Made by a program: the position numbers and the translations under genes
Shown here: positions 1 to 8,185 of the stretch, piece by piece
Layout of the letters: each line of letters opens with the position of its first letter
Position numbering within the stretch: position 1 is the stretch's first letter
The notes under the pieces: model-generated
What the model was told of the DNA's origin: nothing
Database searches by the model: none
The model's input: the letters and a program-made list of their open reading frames with translations, nothing else
Assembly (NCBI RefSeq): GCF_024721115.1
Contig: NZ_JAMDHK010000002.1
Span: 372,001-436,000, forward strand
From: Salipiger pentaromativorans
GTDB lineage: Bacteria > Pseudomonadota > Alphaproteobacteria > Rhodobacterales > Rhodobacteraceae
Direction: 5' to 3'
Length of the DNA: 64,000 nt

Positions 1-130
1 CCTCGATCCAGTCCGGCAGGCGCAGCCGCAGCTCCAGCCCCTTGCCATTCACGCCGCGCAGCTCCCAGGCCCAGCGGAGCCCGTCGGTCTCGCCGCTGCA
101 CGATGCAAATCCGGTCATGGATTGCCGCAT
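1..130 (-). CDS. yicC: YicC/YloC family endoribonuclease, N-terminal part
   Basis: Only the first 43 codons lie in the window; the gene continues to the left. The start begins MRQSMTGFAS and goes on with WELRGVNGKGLELRLRLP, the N-terminal signature of the YicC stress-induced endoribonuclease family (MTGFA...RSVNxKxLD). A GGAGG ribosome-binding site lies about 7 bases before the ATG. Homologues cleave RNA and often sit beside gmk, but no neighbour is visible here. An alternative start is the ATG four codons further in. The family call is firm from this short stretch; the rest of the protein cannot be checked. Confidence 0.85.
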   Translation of the reverse strand, partial: MRQSMTGFASCSGETDGLRWAWELRGVNGKGLELRLRLPDWIE

Positions 131-374
131 TTCCGCCTCCTTGCATTCAGACCCGGCGTTTTCCTCCGAAGCGCCCGGTTTTCAAGGGCCTACAGGCTGC
201 ACGGCGGCATGGCAAGCATCGCGGGGGGCCGTGGCGCGTTAACCTTTCGGTCACAATTGAGGCGAAATTCTGCCGCATTTGAAGTAAGTTGAGACTCAAG
301 ACGATGAGAATAGCTGGCAAGTTGGAACGGGGGCTCCGACCGCGCTGCGCAACAGCAAAGAAGGAGTGCGCAAG

Positions 375-1067
375 ATGTTCGGAACGGGCGGAAACGGACG
401 GGATGTGGTGTCGATGACCGATCGTGAAAAGCAGAAACGCCTGGCCCCGCTGAGGCTGCTGGAAAGCTACTGGCGCGGGCTGGTGGGGCAATCGGGCGAG
501 GTGCCGCTGCGCAGCCAGATCGACCCGCGCGGCATCGAAAGCGCGCTGGAATACGCCTTTCTGGCCGAGCGGATCGCGCCGACGCTGGCCAAGCTGCGGG
601 TCTCGGGCACCCATCTCAACGATCTGATGGGGATGGAGACCGGCGGCATGCCGCTTTCGGCGCTTTTCGCCCCCGAGGCGCGCGCGCCTCTGGGGGTCGC
701 GGTCAGCCGGGTCTTTGCCGAGGGGGCCGTGGTCCGCATGGACCTGCGCGGCGAGGACGGTTTCGGCAAGGGCGCGCTCGAAGGCCATCTGCTGCTATTG
801 CCGCTGCGCTCGGACATGGGCGACATGACCCGGATGATCGGCGCGCTCTGCACCACCGGCCGCATCGGTCGGACGCCCCGCCGCTTTGCGATCACCGGCA
901 GTGACATCCAGCCGGCGCTGCACGCCGCGCCGCGCGCCCCGGCGCCCCTGCCGCCACGCCAGCCGGAACTGGCCGAACCGCCAGCCGCCTTCGCGCCGAA
1001 ACCGGCGCAGCCGCAGGACAGCCGGCGCAAGCATCCGCATCTGCGGCTTGTGGTCTCGAACGACTGA
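375..1067 (+). CDS. PAS_5 (DUF1457) domain protein
   Basis: This 230-aa protein has a PAS_5-type sensory domain over roughly residues 15-165: RGIESALEYAFLAERIAPTLAKLR, then a GTHLNDLMGMETGGMP turn and an LLLLPLRS strand. A proline- and alanine-rich, probably disordered tail follows and ends in HLRLVVSND. In alphaproteobacteria this family usually stands alone as a small soluble sensor-like protein of unknown role. I chose the ATG at 375 because GGAG lies 8 bases upstream; a GTG at 366 is possible but overlaps that site. A hairpin with a T-run follows the gene, so it is probably monocistronic. Confidence 0.75.
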   Translation: MFGTGGNGRDVVSMTDREKQKRLAPLRLLESYWRGLVGQSGEVPLRSQIDPRGIESALEYAFLAERIAPTLAKLRVSGTHLNDLMGMETGGMPLSALFAPEARAPLGVAVSRVFAEGAVVRMDLRGEDGFGKGALEGHLLLLPLRSDMGDMTRMIGALCTTGRIGRTPRRFAITGSDIQPALHAAPRAPAPLPPRQPELAEPPAAFAPKPAQPQDSRRKHPHLRLVVSND

Positions 1068-1155
1068 GAGCGGGTGGGCTTCGAAAGGCTATCGGGAAAA
1101 CAAGGGGATATGCGGCGATCTTGATGTCCTTGCGCGCCGCACCCCAAATCGAGCA

Positions 1156-1188
1156 CCCCCGCACGGAGAATCCGGCGGGGGATTTTTT
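1156..1188 (+). terminator. Rho-independent terminator after the PAS_5 gene
   Basis: CCCCCGC pairs with GCGGGGG across a 12-base loop, followed after one A by six T on the + strand. It sits 89 bases after the PAS_5 stop and just before the end of the convergent galU. Confidence 0.75.
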
Positions 1189-1213
1189 ATATATGGCAAA
1201 TGGTTGCGGTGAT

Positions 1214-2125
1214 TTATTCAGCCGCCATGGCAAGAGCGCTATGGTCTTGCAGCACCGGGTGGAACTCCTCGCGGCTGCCGGCATAGGCCAGCGTCGCGCG
1301 CAGCATTCCGGCTTTCGAGCCGCAGTCGAACCGCTGCCCGCTGAAGCGGAATCCGCAGAGTCCGACCCGCGCCACCCCCTTGGCGATGGCGTCGGTCAAC
1401 TGGATCTCGCCGCCCAGCCCGGGGGTCTGGTTGCGCAGATCGTCGAAGATCGAGCCATCCAGCACATAACGCCCCACAACCGCCTGCAAGGACGGCGCCT
1501 TGTCGGCGTCGGGTTTCTCGACCATGCCCGAGGCGTGGAGCAGCCGGCCTCCGGTTTCGCCCACGGGATCGAGCACGCCATAGGCCGACACCTCATCGCG
1601 CGCGACCTCCATGGTCGCCACCATATGGCCCGCGCCAGCCCCGGCATAGGCGTCGATCATCTCGCTCAGGCAGCCGGGCCCGCCCATGATCAGATCATCC
1701 GGCAGGATCACCGCCACCGGCCCCGGCAGCACATGATCGACCGCGCAAAGCACCGCATGGCCCAGCCCCAGCGGCTCGGGCTGCATGACGAAATGCGCCT
1801 CTTCCGCCTCGGGGTCGATGGCAGCATCTTCGAGCCGGTCGGCGATGCTGTGCTTGCCCTTCTCGCGCAGCTTGCGCGACAGATCCTCGTCGGCGTGAAC
1901 ATAGCGTTCGATGGCGCTTTTGGACGGGTGCGAGACAAAGACCATGCGCTCGATCCCGGCGGCGCGCGCCTCGTCGATGGCGAATTGCAGCAGCGGACGG
2001 TCGAGCACCGGCAGCAGCTCTTTCGGGGTCGCCTTGGTGGCCGGCAGGAACCGCGTTCCCAGCCCCGCCACAGGGAAGATCGCGGTGCGCACGGGCTGGC
2101 TCGTCCTCGGGCTGGGGGTGGTCAT
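1214..2125 (-). CDS. galU: UTP--glucose-1-phosphate uridylyltransferase
   Basis: This 303-aa enzyme makes UDP-glucose from UTP and glucose-1-phosphate in the cytoplasm. The nucleotidyltransferase signature FPVAGLGTRFLPATKA is at about residues 17-32, followed by KELLPVLDRPLLQFAIDEA. The sugar-binding GLGHAVLCA and the C-terminal GEIQLTDAIA and RFDCGSKAG motifs are present. The start is the ATG after AAGGAG (7 bases); an upstream in-frame ATG would add 15 unconserved residues. It is divergent from the glucosylglycerol operon and separated from it by 420 bases. It could supply activated glucose, although characterised GgpS enzymes prefer ADP-glucose, so the link is inference. Confidence 0.93.
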   Translation of the reverse strand: MTTPSPRTSQPVRTAIFPVAGLGTRFLPATKATPKELLPVLDRPLLQFAIDEARAAGIERMVFVSHPSKSAIERYVHADEDLSRKLREKGKHSIADRLEDAAIDPEAEEAHFVMQPEPLGLGHAVLCAVDHVLPGPVAVILPDDLIMGGPGCLSEMIDAYAGAGAGHMVATMEVARDEVSAYGVLDPVGETGGRLLHASGMVEKPDADKAPSLQAVVGRYVLDGSIFDDLRNQTPGLGGEIQLTDAIAKGVARVGLCGFRFSGQRFDCGSKAGMLRATLAYAGSREEFHPVLQDHSALAMAAE

Positions 2126-2545
2126 TGTCGGGTCTCCTTGTCGCCTGATGGGGCCGCTGCAACGCGGCATTTGCGTAAGAAGGTATGCCGTTTTCCCGAA
2201 AGATCAAAATCCGCCCCCGGCGCCGGGCCGCAAAGCGCCTGAAACCGGGCGTTTCATAAAGTCAGGGGTTTTCAAAGGGTTGGAATGGCGCAATCCGGAG
2301 GCACCGGAAAATCGTTGTTTCGCGAGGAAATTGTCCATCCGATGGTCAATAAAACGGCATGTTGTGCAAAATATCGCATAAAAATGCGCCAATCCCTGTG
2401 CGTCCCTCGCTGGTGCAGAAAATTTCCCGTCAAACCTTGGTTCTCGGGAACCCAAGCCCTAGTGTTGGAGTTATCAGCATAACACAACACGGAGTGAGCC
2501 TCATCGGCCAACGGTCCCTGGAACGGGAGGTATTGGCACATCATT
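2126..2545. promoter_or_regulatory. Divergent promoter region galU / gpsA
   Basis: This 420-base gap between divergent starts is clearly more AT-rich than its flanks and must carry promoters for both galU and the gpsA-ggpS operon. One imperfect palindrome stands out at 2462-2490: GTGTT, then GTTAT-cagc-ATAAC, then AACAC. It could be an operator or a leader hairpin. A GGGAGG lies 15 bases before the gpsA ATG. I see no convincing gene here; short open frames lack ribosome-binding sites and family resemblance. Confidence 0.5.
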
Positions 2546-3679
2546 ATGGACGGACTGACATTCGACATCCCGCCCGCGCGCGTCGGCGGCCCCTTGCCCC
2601 GCCGCGCTGACCCCTACACCCGCATCGCCGTGATCGGCATGGGAAGCTGGGGGACCGCCCTTGCGGCCGTCGCCGCCTCCGCCGGCTGCGATGTTCGGCT
2701 GTGGGGCCGCCGCGACAGTCTGGCGCGCACCCTGCGCGACACGTCGCAGAACCCCGACCATCTTCCCGGCATTGATCTTCCCGCGGGTCTGCACCCGACA
2801 TCGGATCTTTCCGCGGCGCTCGACGGTGCCGAAGCGGTGCTGCTGGTGACCCCCTCGCACACGCTGCGCGATATGGCCCGGGCGATGAAGCCGCATCTGG
2901 CCGAGGGCGTGCCCATCGCGCTTTGCTGCAAGGGCATCGAGCGCGGCACCGGATTCCTGCTCAGCCATGTGGTCGAGGAAGAGCTGCCGGGCCACCCGGT
3001 GGGCGCGCTTTCGGGCCCGACCTTCGCGCGCGAAACCGCGCTCGGTCACCCGACCGCCGCCACCGTCGCCTTCCCCTTCCGCCATCACGACCGGCTGGCC
3101 CCCGAACGCGCGCCCGCCGCGCGGCTGGCGCTGACGATGCAGACCCAGGCCTTCCGCCCCTATGTCTCCGACGATCTGGTGGGCGTCGAGGTGGGCGGCG
3201 CGGTCAAGAACGTGATCGCCATCGCCTGCGGGATGATGACCGGCGCGGGGTTTGCCGAAAACACCCGGGCGGCGCTGATCACCCGTGGCATGGATGAGAT
3301 GAAGGCGCTGGCCGAGGCGCTTGGCGGCAAACGCGAAACCGTGACCGGCCTTGCCGGCGCGGGCGATCTGACGCTGACCTGCTCCTCCACCACCTCGCGC
3401 AACATGTCGCTGGGCACCCAGCTTGGCAAAGGCATCCCGCGCGACGCCTGTTTCGGTGGCAAGCCCACCGTGGTCGAGGGTGAGGTGAACGCCATTTCGG
3501 TGGTCGATCTGGCCCGCCGCGTCGGTGTGGAAATGCCGATCTGCGAGGCGGTCCACGCGGTGCTGCACGAGGGCGCGCCGCTGACCGAAACCTTCCAGGC
3601 GCTGTGGATGCGCCCCATCGAGGGCGAGCCCCGCGCGCTCGACATCACGCTGCACCCTTACGAGGGAGACCCCGCATGA
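2546..3679 (+). CDS. gpsA: NAD(P)-dependent glycerol-3-phosphate dehydrogenase
   Basis: The enzyme reduces dihydroxyacetone phosphate to sn-glycerol-3-phosphate. The Rossmann motif VIGMGSWGTALA is at about residues 29-40, GPTFARE in the middle, and the GVEVGGAVKNVIAIACG block carries the catalytic lysine. At 377 aa it is longer than the usual 320-340, with a 26-residue N-terminal extension rich in Pro and Arg. It is the first gene of a tight operon: its TGA overlaps the next ATG. That position before ggpS suggests a dedicated copy supplying the acceptor for glucosylglycerol-phosphate synthesis rather than, or as well as, phospholipids. The start is uncertain because the GGGAGG spacing is 15 bases. 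Confidence 0.9.
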   Translation: MDGLTFDIPPARVGGPLPRRADPYTRIAVIGMGSWGTALAAVAASAGCDVRLWGRRDSLARTLRDTSQNPDHLPGIDLPAGLHPTSDLSAALDGAEAVLLVTPSHTLRDMARAMKPHLAEGVPIALCCKGIERGTGFLLSHVVEEELPGHPVGALSGPTFARETALGHPTAATVAFPFRHHDRLAPERAPAARLALTMQTQAFRPYVSDDLVGVEVGGAVKNVIAIACGMMTGAGFAENTRAALITRGMDEMKALAEALGGKRETVTGLAGAGDLTLTCSSTTSRNMSLGTQLGKGIPRDACFGGKPTVVEGEVNAISVVDLARRVGVEMPICEAVHAVLHEGAPLTETFQALWMRPIEGEPRALDITLHPYEGDPA

Positions 3680-4452
3680 GTTTCGACCATCCCCGCAACC
3701 GCGACATCGCCGGTTGCCGTTTCGTTCTGGCCACCGATCTCGACGGCACCTTTCTCGGTGGGTCCGAAGAGGACCGCGCCCGGCTCTACGACTGGATCGA
3801 GGCCAACCGCGACACCATCGGTCTGATCTTTGTCACCGGGCGCGACCCGAAATTCATCGGCGCGCTTTGCGACGGCGGCGTGCCCTGGCCGGAATATGTG
3901 GTGGGCGATGTGGGCACCACCATCGCCCGCGTCGAGGCCGGCAAGATCCACCCCATCGAACCGCTGGAGGTGGAGATTGCCGAAACCTGGGGCGATGCGG
4001 GCGACACGGTGCGCGCGGCGCTGCACGGCCATCCCGGCCTGACGCTGCAACCGACCGAGTTTCGTTACCGGGTCAGCTACGATCTCGATCACGCGGCCTT
4101 TGACGACAGCGCCCACGCCATCGTGCGCGAGATGGGCCACGACCCGCTGGTCTCGGACAACCGCTATTTCGACGTGCTGCCGCGCGGGATCTCCAAAGGT
4201 CCGTCGCTGCGGCGGCTGGTCACCCATCTCGGCATCGAGGAAGGCCGCGTGCTGGCGGCGGGCGACACGCTCAACGATCTCTCGATGCTGCAATGCGGGC
4301 TTCAGGCGGTCGCCGTGGGCGGCGCCGAACCCGCGCTTCTCGAACAGGTCTCGGGCCTGCCTCATGTCCACACCGCCGAAGCCATCGGCGCGGCGGGCAT
4401 TCTCGAGGCGGTCGAGGCCTTCAATCTGCATCCCCTCCCGAAAGGAGTGTGA
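3676..4452 (+). CDS. HAD-family sugar phosphatase, probable glucosylglycerol-phosphate phosphatase
   Basis: This 258-aa HAD hydrolase is of the sucrose/mannosyl phosphatase type (Cof-like cap). The catalytic motif ATDLDGTF gives nucleophile D21 and acid/base D23; VTGRD is motif II, a K-G-P near residue 180 supplies the motif III lysine, and GDTLNDLSML near 196-205 is motif IV. It starts at an ATGA overlap with gpsA and ends 3 bases before ggpS, so the three are surely co-transcribed. The product of GgpS is glucosylglycerol-phosphate, so this enzyme most likely removes that phosphate. It is unrelated to the cyanobacterial GgpP (StpA) in sequence. Substrate is inferred from context. Confidence 0.82.
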   Translation: MSFDHPRNRDIAGCRFVLATDLDGTFLGGSEEDRARLYDWIEANRDTIGLIFVTGRDPKFIGALCDGGVPWPEYVVGDVGTTIARVEAGKIHPIEPLEVEIAETWGDAGDTVRAALHGHPGLTLQPTEFRYRVSYDLDHAAFDDSAHAIVREMGHDPLVSDNRYFDVLPRGISKGPSLRRLVTHLGIEEGRVLAAGDTLNDLSMLQCGLQAVAVGGAEPALLEQVSGLPHVHTAEAIGAAGILEAVEAFNLHPLPKGV

Positions 4453-4455
4453 GCC

Positions 4456-5961
4456 ATGTCCAGCGATCTGGTCATCGTCTACCACCGTCAGCCCTATGAA
4501 GAGGTCGAGGTGGACGGCAAAATCGAATATGTCGCCAACAAGAGCCCCAACGGCATCGTCCCCACGCTGAAGAGCTTTTTCGGCAAGGTCGACAACGCCG
4601 CCTGGGTGGCCTGGAAAGAGGCCGAAGACCCCTCCGATCCCGGCTTCGAGCGGGTGATCGAGATCGAGGATCCCTTCGGTAAATACACCGTCTCGCGCCT
4701 GCCGCTGACGGCGGAACAGGTGCGCAGCTTTTACCACATCACCTCGAAAGAGGCGTTCTGGCCGATCCTGCACGGGTTCAAGGAAAAATATAACTACGAC
4801 CCGGTCGACTGGCCGACCTTCAAGGAGGTGAACTGGGCCTTTGCCGAGGCCGCCGCCGCCGAGGCGGCGCAGGGTGCCAGCGTCTGGGTGCACGACTACA
4901 ACCTTTGGCTTGTGCCCGGCTACCTGCGTCAGATGCGCCCCGATCTGCGCATCTCCTTCTATCACCACACGCCCTTCCCCTCGGCCGACATGTTCAACGT
5001 GCTGCCCTGGCGCGGCGAGATCATCGAGTCGCTGCTGGCCGCCGATGTGGTGGGCTTCCACATCCCGCGCTATGCGTCGAATTTCGTCTCCTGCGTGCGC
5101 TCGCTGGTAGATGTCGGCAACGTGCCCCGCATCAAGGTCGAGGACGATATGATGTCCGAAGGCTCGGCGCTGTCGGACCGCACCGTCCCGACCGAGATTC
5201 ATATGGAGGATCACGTTGTCCAGCTTGGCGTGACCCCGGTGGGTGTGGACGTGGAGTATATCAAGGGGCTCGCCGCGTCGGACGAAACCGACGCGCTGGC
5301 CGCGCGCTTCCGCGAGGAGATCGGCGACAGCCGCGTGCTGCTCTCGGTGGGCCGCACCGATTACACCAAGGGCGGCGCCGATCAGCTTCTGGCCTTCGAG
5401 CGGCTGCTGGAGCGCCGCCCCGAGCTGCGCGGCGTGGTGCGGCTGTTGCATGTCTCGGTGCCCGCAAACCGCAATATGACGGTCTACGAGCCGATCCAGA
5501 AAGAGCTGGAGGAGATCGCGGGCCGCATCAACGGGCGCTTCGGCAGCTTCACCTTCCAGCCGGTCGCGCTGATTTCCCGCGCCATCCCCTTCGAGGAGCT
5601 GGTGGCCTGGTATCAGGTGGCCGATGTGGCCTGGATCACGCCGCTGGCGGACGGGATGAACCTTGTGTGCAAGGAATATGTCGCCGCGCGCAAGGATGGC
5701 GACGGCGTGCTGGTGCTGTCGGAATTCGCCGGCGCCGCGGTCGAGTTGGGCGCCGCCGTGCTGACCAACCCGTTCTCGACCCGCGCGATGGATTTCGCCA
5801 TCGACCTCGCGCTCGACATGCCCGAAGAGGAACGCCGCGCCCGCATGGCGCTGCTCACCGCCGCCGTGGCCAAGCGCGACACGCGGCACTGGGCCGAGGA
5901 TCAGCTTACCCTGCTCTCGCCGCAGGATTTCGGCAACGGGGATCCGGCCGAGGCGGCCTGA
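4456..5961 (+). CDS. ggpS: Glucosylglycerol-phosphate synthase (GT20)
   Basis: This 501-aa GT20 glycosyltransferase is related to trehalose-phosphate synthase but has GgpS-specific sequence: an N-terminal YHRQPYEE, then YVANKSPNGIVPTLKSFF, HITSKEAFWPILH, and VWVHDYNLWLVPGYLR near 145. SVGRTDYTKGG near 297 is the nucleotide-sugar binding site with its Arg and Lys. The family couples activated glucose to glycerol-3-phosphate to make the osmolyte precursor. AAAGGAG precedes the ATG by 8 bases. It is last in the operon gpsA-HAD-ggpS and is followed by a terminator. Trehalose-phosphate synthase (OtsA) is the alternative but fits the motifs and partners less well. Confidence 0.9.
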   Translation: MSSDLVIVYHRQPYEEVEVDGKIEYVANKSPNGIVPTLKSFFGKVDNAAWVAWKEAEDPSDPGFERVIEIEDPFGKYTVSRLPLTAEQVRSFYHITSKEAFWPILHGFKEKYNYDPVDWPTFKEVNWAFAEAAAAEAAQGASVWVHDYNLWLVPGYLRQMRPDLRISFYHHTPFPSADMFNVLPWRGEIIESLLAADVVGFHIPRYASNFVSCVRSLVDVGNVPRIKVEDDMMSEGSALSDRTVPTEIHMEDHVVQLGVTPVGVDVEYIKGLAASDETDALAARFREEIGDSRVLLSVGRTDYTKGGADQLLAFERLLERRPELRGVVRLLHVSVPANRNMTVYEPIQKELEEIAGRINGRFGSFTFQPVALISRAIPFEELVAWYQVADVAWITPLADGMNLVCKEYVAARKDGDGVLVLSEFAGAAVELGAAVLTNPFSTRAMDFAIDLALDMPEEERRARMALLTAAVAKRDTRHWAEDQLTLLSPQDFGNGDPAEAA

Positions 5962-5980
5962 CCCTGTCGTCATCTCGCTG

Positions 5981-6014
5981 AAGAGCGGGTCGCAGAGGCG
6001 GCTCGCTCTTTTTT
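5981..6014 (+). terminator. Terminator of the glucosylglycerol operon
   Basis: AAGAGCGGG pairs with CTCGCTCTT (one G-T) and runs into a T-tract at 6009-6014, 20 bases after the ggpS stop. Confidence 0.8.
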
Positions 6015-6121
6015 GTTGCGGCGCCTCACGGCTGCGTCAGCTCACGGCTTTGCGTGCTGCCGGATCGGTGCCGCCGGGGTATGGGACGGGCATTACGCCC
6101 TGATCCCCAAGGCCCGACCCC

Positions 6122-6604
6122 ATGTCCCCTGCCCGCCCCAAGATCGACTTCGTCCGGCTGCCCGAGATTCCGCTGGAAACGATCCTCGCCCATATGTCCG
6201 ACCCGCGCGTCTCCGTGCATCTGCCGCTCGGCACCGGGCGCTGGACGCTCGAAAGCTGTGCCGCCTTCGTCGCCGCCAAGGAAGCCTGCTGGGTGCGGGA
6301 CGGGCTGGGCCATTGGGCCATTCTCTGCGATGGCGGCTATGCCGGCTGGGGCGGCTTCCAGAAAGAGGGCGACGAATGGGATTTCGGCCTGGTGCTGACC
6401 GCCGGCGCCTTCGGCCTCGGCGCCCGGATCACGCGGCAGGCGCTCGGGATCGCGCGTGTCGATCCGCGCATTCCCTTTGTCACCTTCCTGCTGCCGCCCT
6501 CGCGCAAGCATCTGGGCGGGCTCGACCGGCTGGGCGCAACGCCGCTTGGCGCCGTGGACTACGCCGGCGAGCGGTTTCTGAAATTCCGCCTCGACACCGC
6601 CTGA
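6122..6604 (+). CDS. GNAT-family N-acetyltransferase
   Basis: This 160-aa protein looks like a single-domain GNAT (acetyltransferase_3 type). It has an early LPEIPLETI, a GHWAILCDGGYAGWGGFQKEGDEWDFGLVL core strand pair, and a short acetyl-CoA loop around FGLGARITRQAL. The substrate cannot be told from sequence. It sits alone between the ggpS terminator and a convergent gene, and no strong ribosome-binding site precedes the ATG. GNAT assignment is from fold-like pattern only, with moderate certainty. Confidence 0.65.
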   Translation: MSPARPKIDFVRLPEIPLETILAHMSDPRVSVHLPLGTGRWTLESCAAFVAAKEACWVRDGLGHWAILCDGGYAGWGGFQKEGDEWDFGLVLTAGAFGLGARITRQALGIARVDPRIPFVTFLLPPSRKHLGGLDRLGATPLGAVDYAGERFLKFRLDTA

Positions 6605-6617
6605 ACAAAACGGAAAA

Positions 6618-6640
6618 CGGCCGCCCCAAGGGGGCGGCCG
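6618..6640 (-). terminator. Convergent terminator between GNAT gene and DAHP synthase
   Basis: CGGCCGCCCC and GGGGCGGCCG form a perfect 10-bp stem with a 3-base loop. On the minus strand it is followed by TTTTCCGTTTTG, so it mainly serves the minus-strand DAHP synthase gene; it may also stop the plus-strand gene. Confidence 0.75.
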
Positions 6641-6667
6641 CCGATTGGGTCCGTCCAGAAAGACGCG

Positions 6668-8044
6668 TCAGGCCTGGCCCATCGCCACCTGCGGCTGCGC
6701 CTCGCGCAGCGCTGTCAGCTCCTCGGCCACGAGGAAGGCCAGTTCCAAAGACTGCGAGGCGTTCAGACGCGGATCGCAGGCGGTGTGGTAGCGGTCGCTC
6801 AGGCTGTCCTCGGACACCGCATAGACGCCGCCGGTGCATTCGGTCACGTCCTGGCCGGTCATCTCGAAATGCACGCCGCCGGGGATCGTGCCCATCTCCT
6901 TGTGCACCGCAAAGAACTCGCGCACTTCGCTCAGCACCGAATTGAAGGGCCGGGTCTTGTAGCCCGAGGCCGATTTGATCGTGTTGCCATGCATCGGATC
7001 GCAGACCCAGAGCACATTCGCCCCCTCGCTGCGCACCGTCTCGATGAGGCGCGGCAGGTGCTCGGCCACCTTGCCCGCGCCGAACCGCGCGATCAGCGTC
7101 AGCCGGCCCGGATCGTTCAGCGGGTTCAGCTTGGCCATCAGCACCTTGAGATCCTCGGTGGTCATCGAGGGGCCGCATTTCAGACCGATCGGATTCATCA
7201 CGCCGCTGGCATATTCCACATGCGCGCCGTCCGGCTGCCGCGTGCGGTCGCCGATCCAGATCATGTGGCCCGAGCCCGCCAGCCATTTGCCCGAGGTCGA
7301 GTCGACGCGGGTCAGCGCCTCTTCGTATTCCAGCAGCAGGCTTTCATGCGAGGTGTAGAAATGCACCTGATGCAGCGCCGCCGAGCGGTTGCTGTCGATC
7401 CCCGCCGCCTTCATGAAGTCCAGCGTGTCCGAGATGCGGTTGGCCATGTCGCGGTAGCGCGCGGTCTTTTCGCTTTCGGTAAAGCCCAGCGTCCACTGGT
7501 GCACCTGGTGCACATCGGCATAGCCGCCGGTCGAAAACGCGCGGATCAGGTTCAGCGTCGCCGCCGCCTGGGTATAGGCCTGAAGCATCTTCTGCGGATC
7601 GGGCTTGCGCGCTTCGGGGGTGAAGGCCAGCTCGTTGATGATGTCGCCCCGGAAGCTCGGCAGCTCCACGCCGCCCACGGTCTCGGTCGGCGCCGAGCGC
7701 GGCTTGGCGAACTGGCCCGCCATGCGGCCCACCTTCACCACCGGCACCTTGGCGCCATAGGTCAGCACCATGGCCATCTGCAACATGACCTTGAACGTGT
7801 CGCGGATCGCATTGGCGGAAAACTGGTCGAAGGCTTCGGCGCAATCGCCGCCCTGCAACAGAAAGGCTTCGCCGCGCGATGCCTTGCCCAGCTCGTTGCG
7901 GAGGCGCCGCACCTCGCCTGCAAACACCAGCGGCGGATATTTCGAAAGCTGTGCCTCGACGGCCTCCAGTTCGGCCTGATCCTCGTAGTCAGGCATCTGG
8001 ATCCGGGGCAGGTTTCTCCAGCTCGATTTGCTCCACTCGCTCAT
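6668..8044 (-). CDS. aroG: Class II 3-deoxy-7-phosphoheptulonate (DAHP) synthase
   Basis: This 458-aa enzyme condenses phosphoenolpyruvate and erythrose-4-phosphate, the first step of the shikimate pathway. It is the plant-like class II type: [14 protein letters not shown] near the N-terminus, [11 protein letters not shown] with a metal-ligand Cys, [23 protein letters not shown], and CDPMHGNT with the second metal site. Length is normal for the class. The ATG at 8044 has GGGAGAG about 7 bases upstream; an in-frame ATG 7 codons earlier is less likely. It is monocistronic. Its product feeds, among others, the trpE pathway further along. Symbol follows common usage for this class. Confidence 0.93.
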   Translation of the reverse strand: MSEWSKSSWRNLPRIQMPDYEDQAELEAVEAQLSKYPPLVFAGEVRRLRNELGKASRGEAFLLQGGDCAEAFDQFSANAIRDTFKVMLQMAMVLTYGAKVPVVKVGRMAGQFAKPRSAPTETVGGVELPSFRGDIINELAFTPEARKPDPQKMLQAYTQAAATLNLIRAFSTGGYADVHQVHQWTLGFTESEKTARYRDMANRISDTLDFMKAAGIDSNRSAALHQVHFYTSHESLLLEYEEALTRVDSTSGKWLAGSGHMIWIGDRTRQPDGAHVEYASGVMNPIGLKCGPSMTTEDLKVLMAKLNPLNDPGRLTLIARFGAGKVAEHLPRLIETVRSEGANVLWVCDPMHGNTIKSASGYKTRPFNSVLSEVREFFAVHKEMGTIPGGVHFEMTGQDVTECTGGVYAVSEDSLSDRYHTACDPRLNASQSLELAFLVAEELTALREAQPQVAMGQA

Positions 8045-8185
8045 GGCTCTCTCCCACGCAATCAATCTACGTTAGCGAAAACGTCTTGCGCGTATACAGA
8101 ACCCGACCGCCCATGGCCATAGGAAATAAACGACCTCTCTTGACGCATTCCGCCTTCTCTGCCCAAGTGAAAGGATCGTCCCGGG

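Noticed and set aside
2204-2568. Several short open frames in the galU/gpsA gap
   Set aside because: No ribosome-binding site, mutually overlapping, and the region is better explained as divergent promoters.
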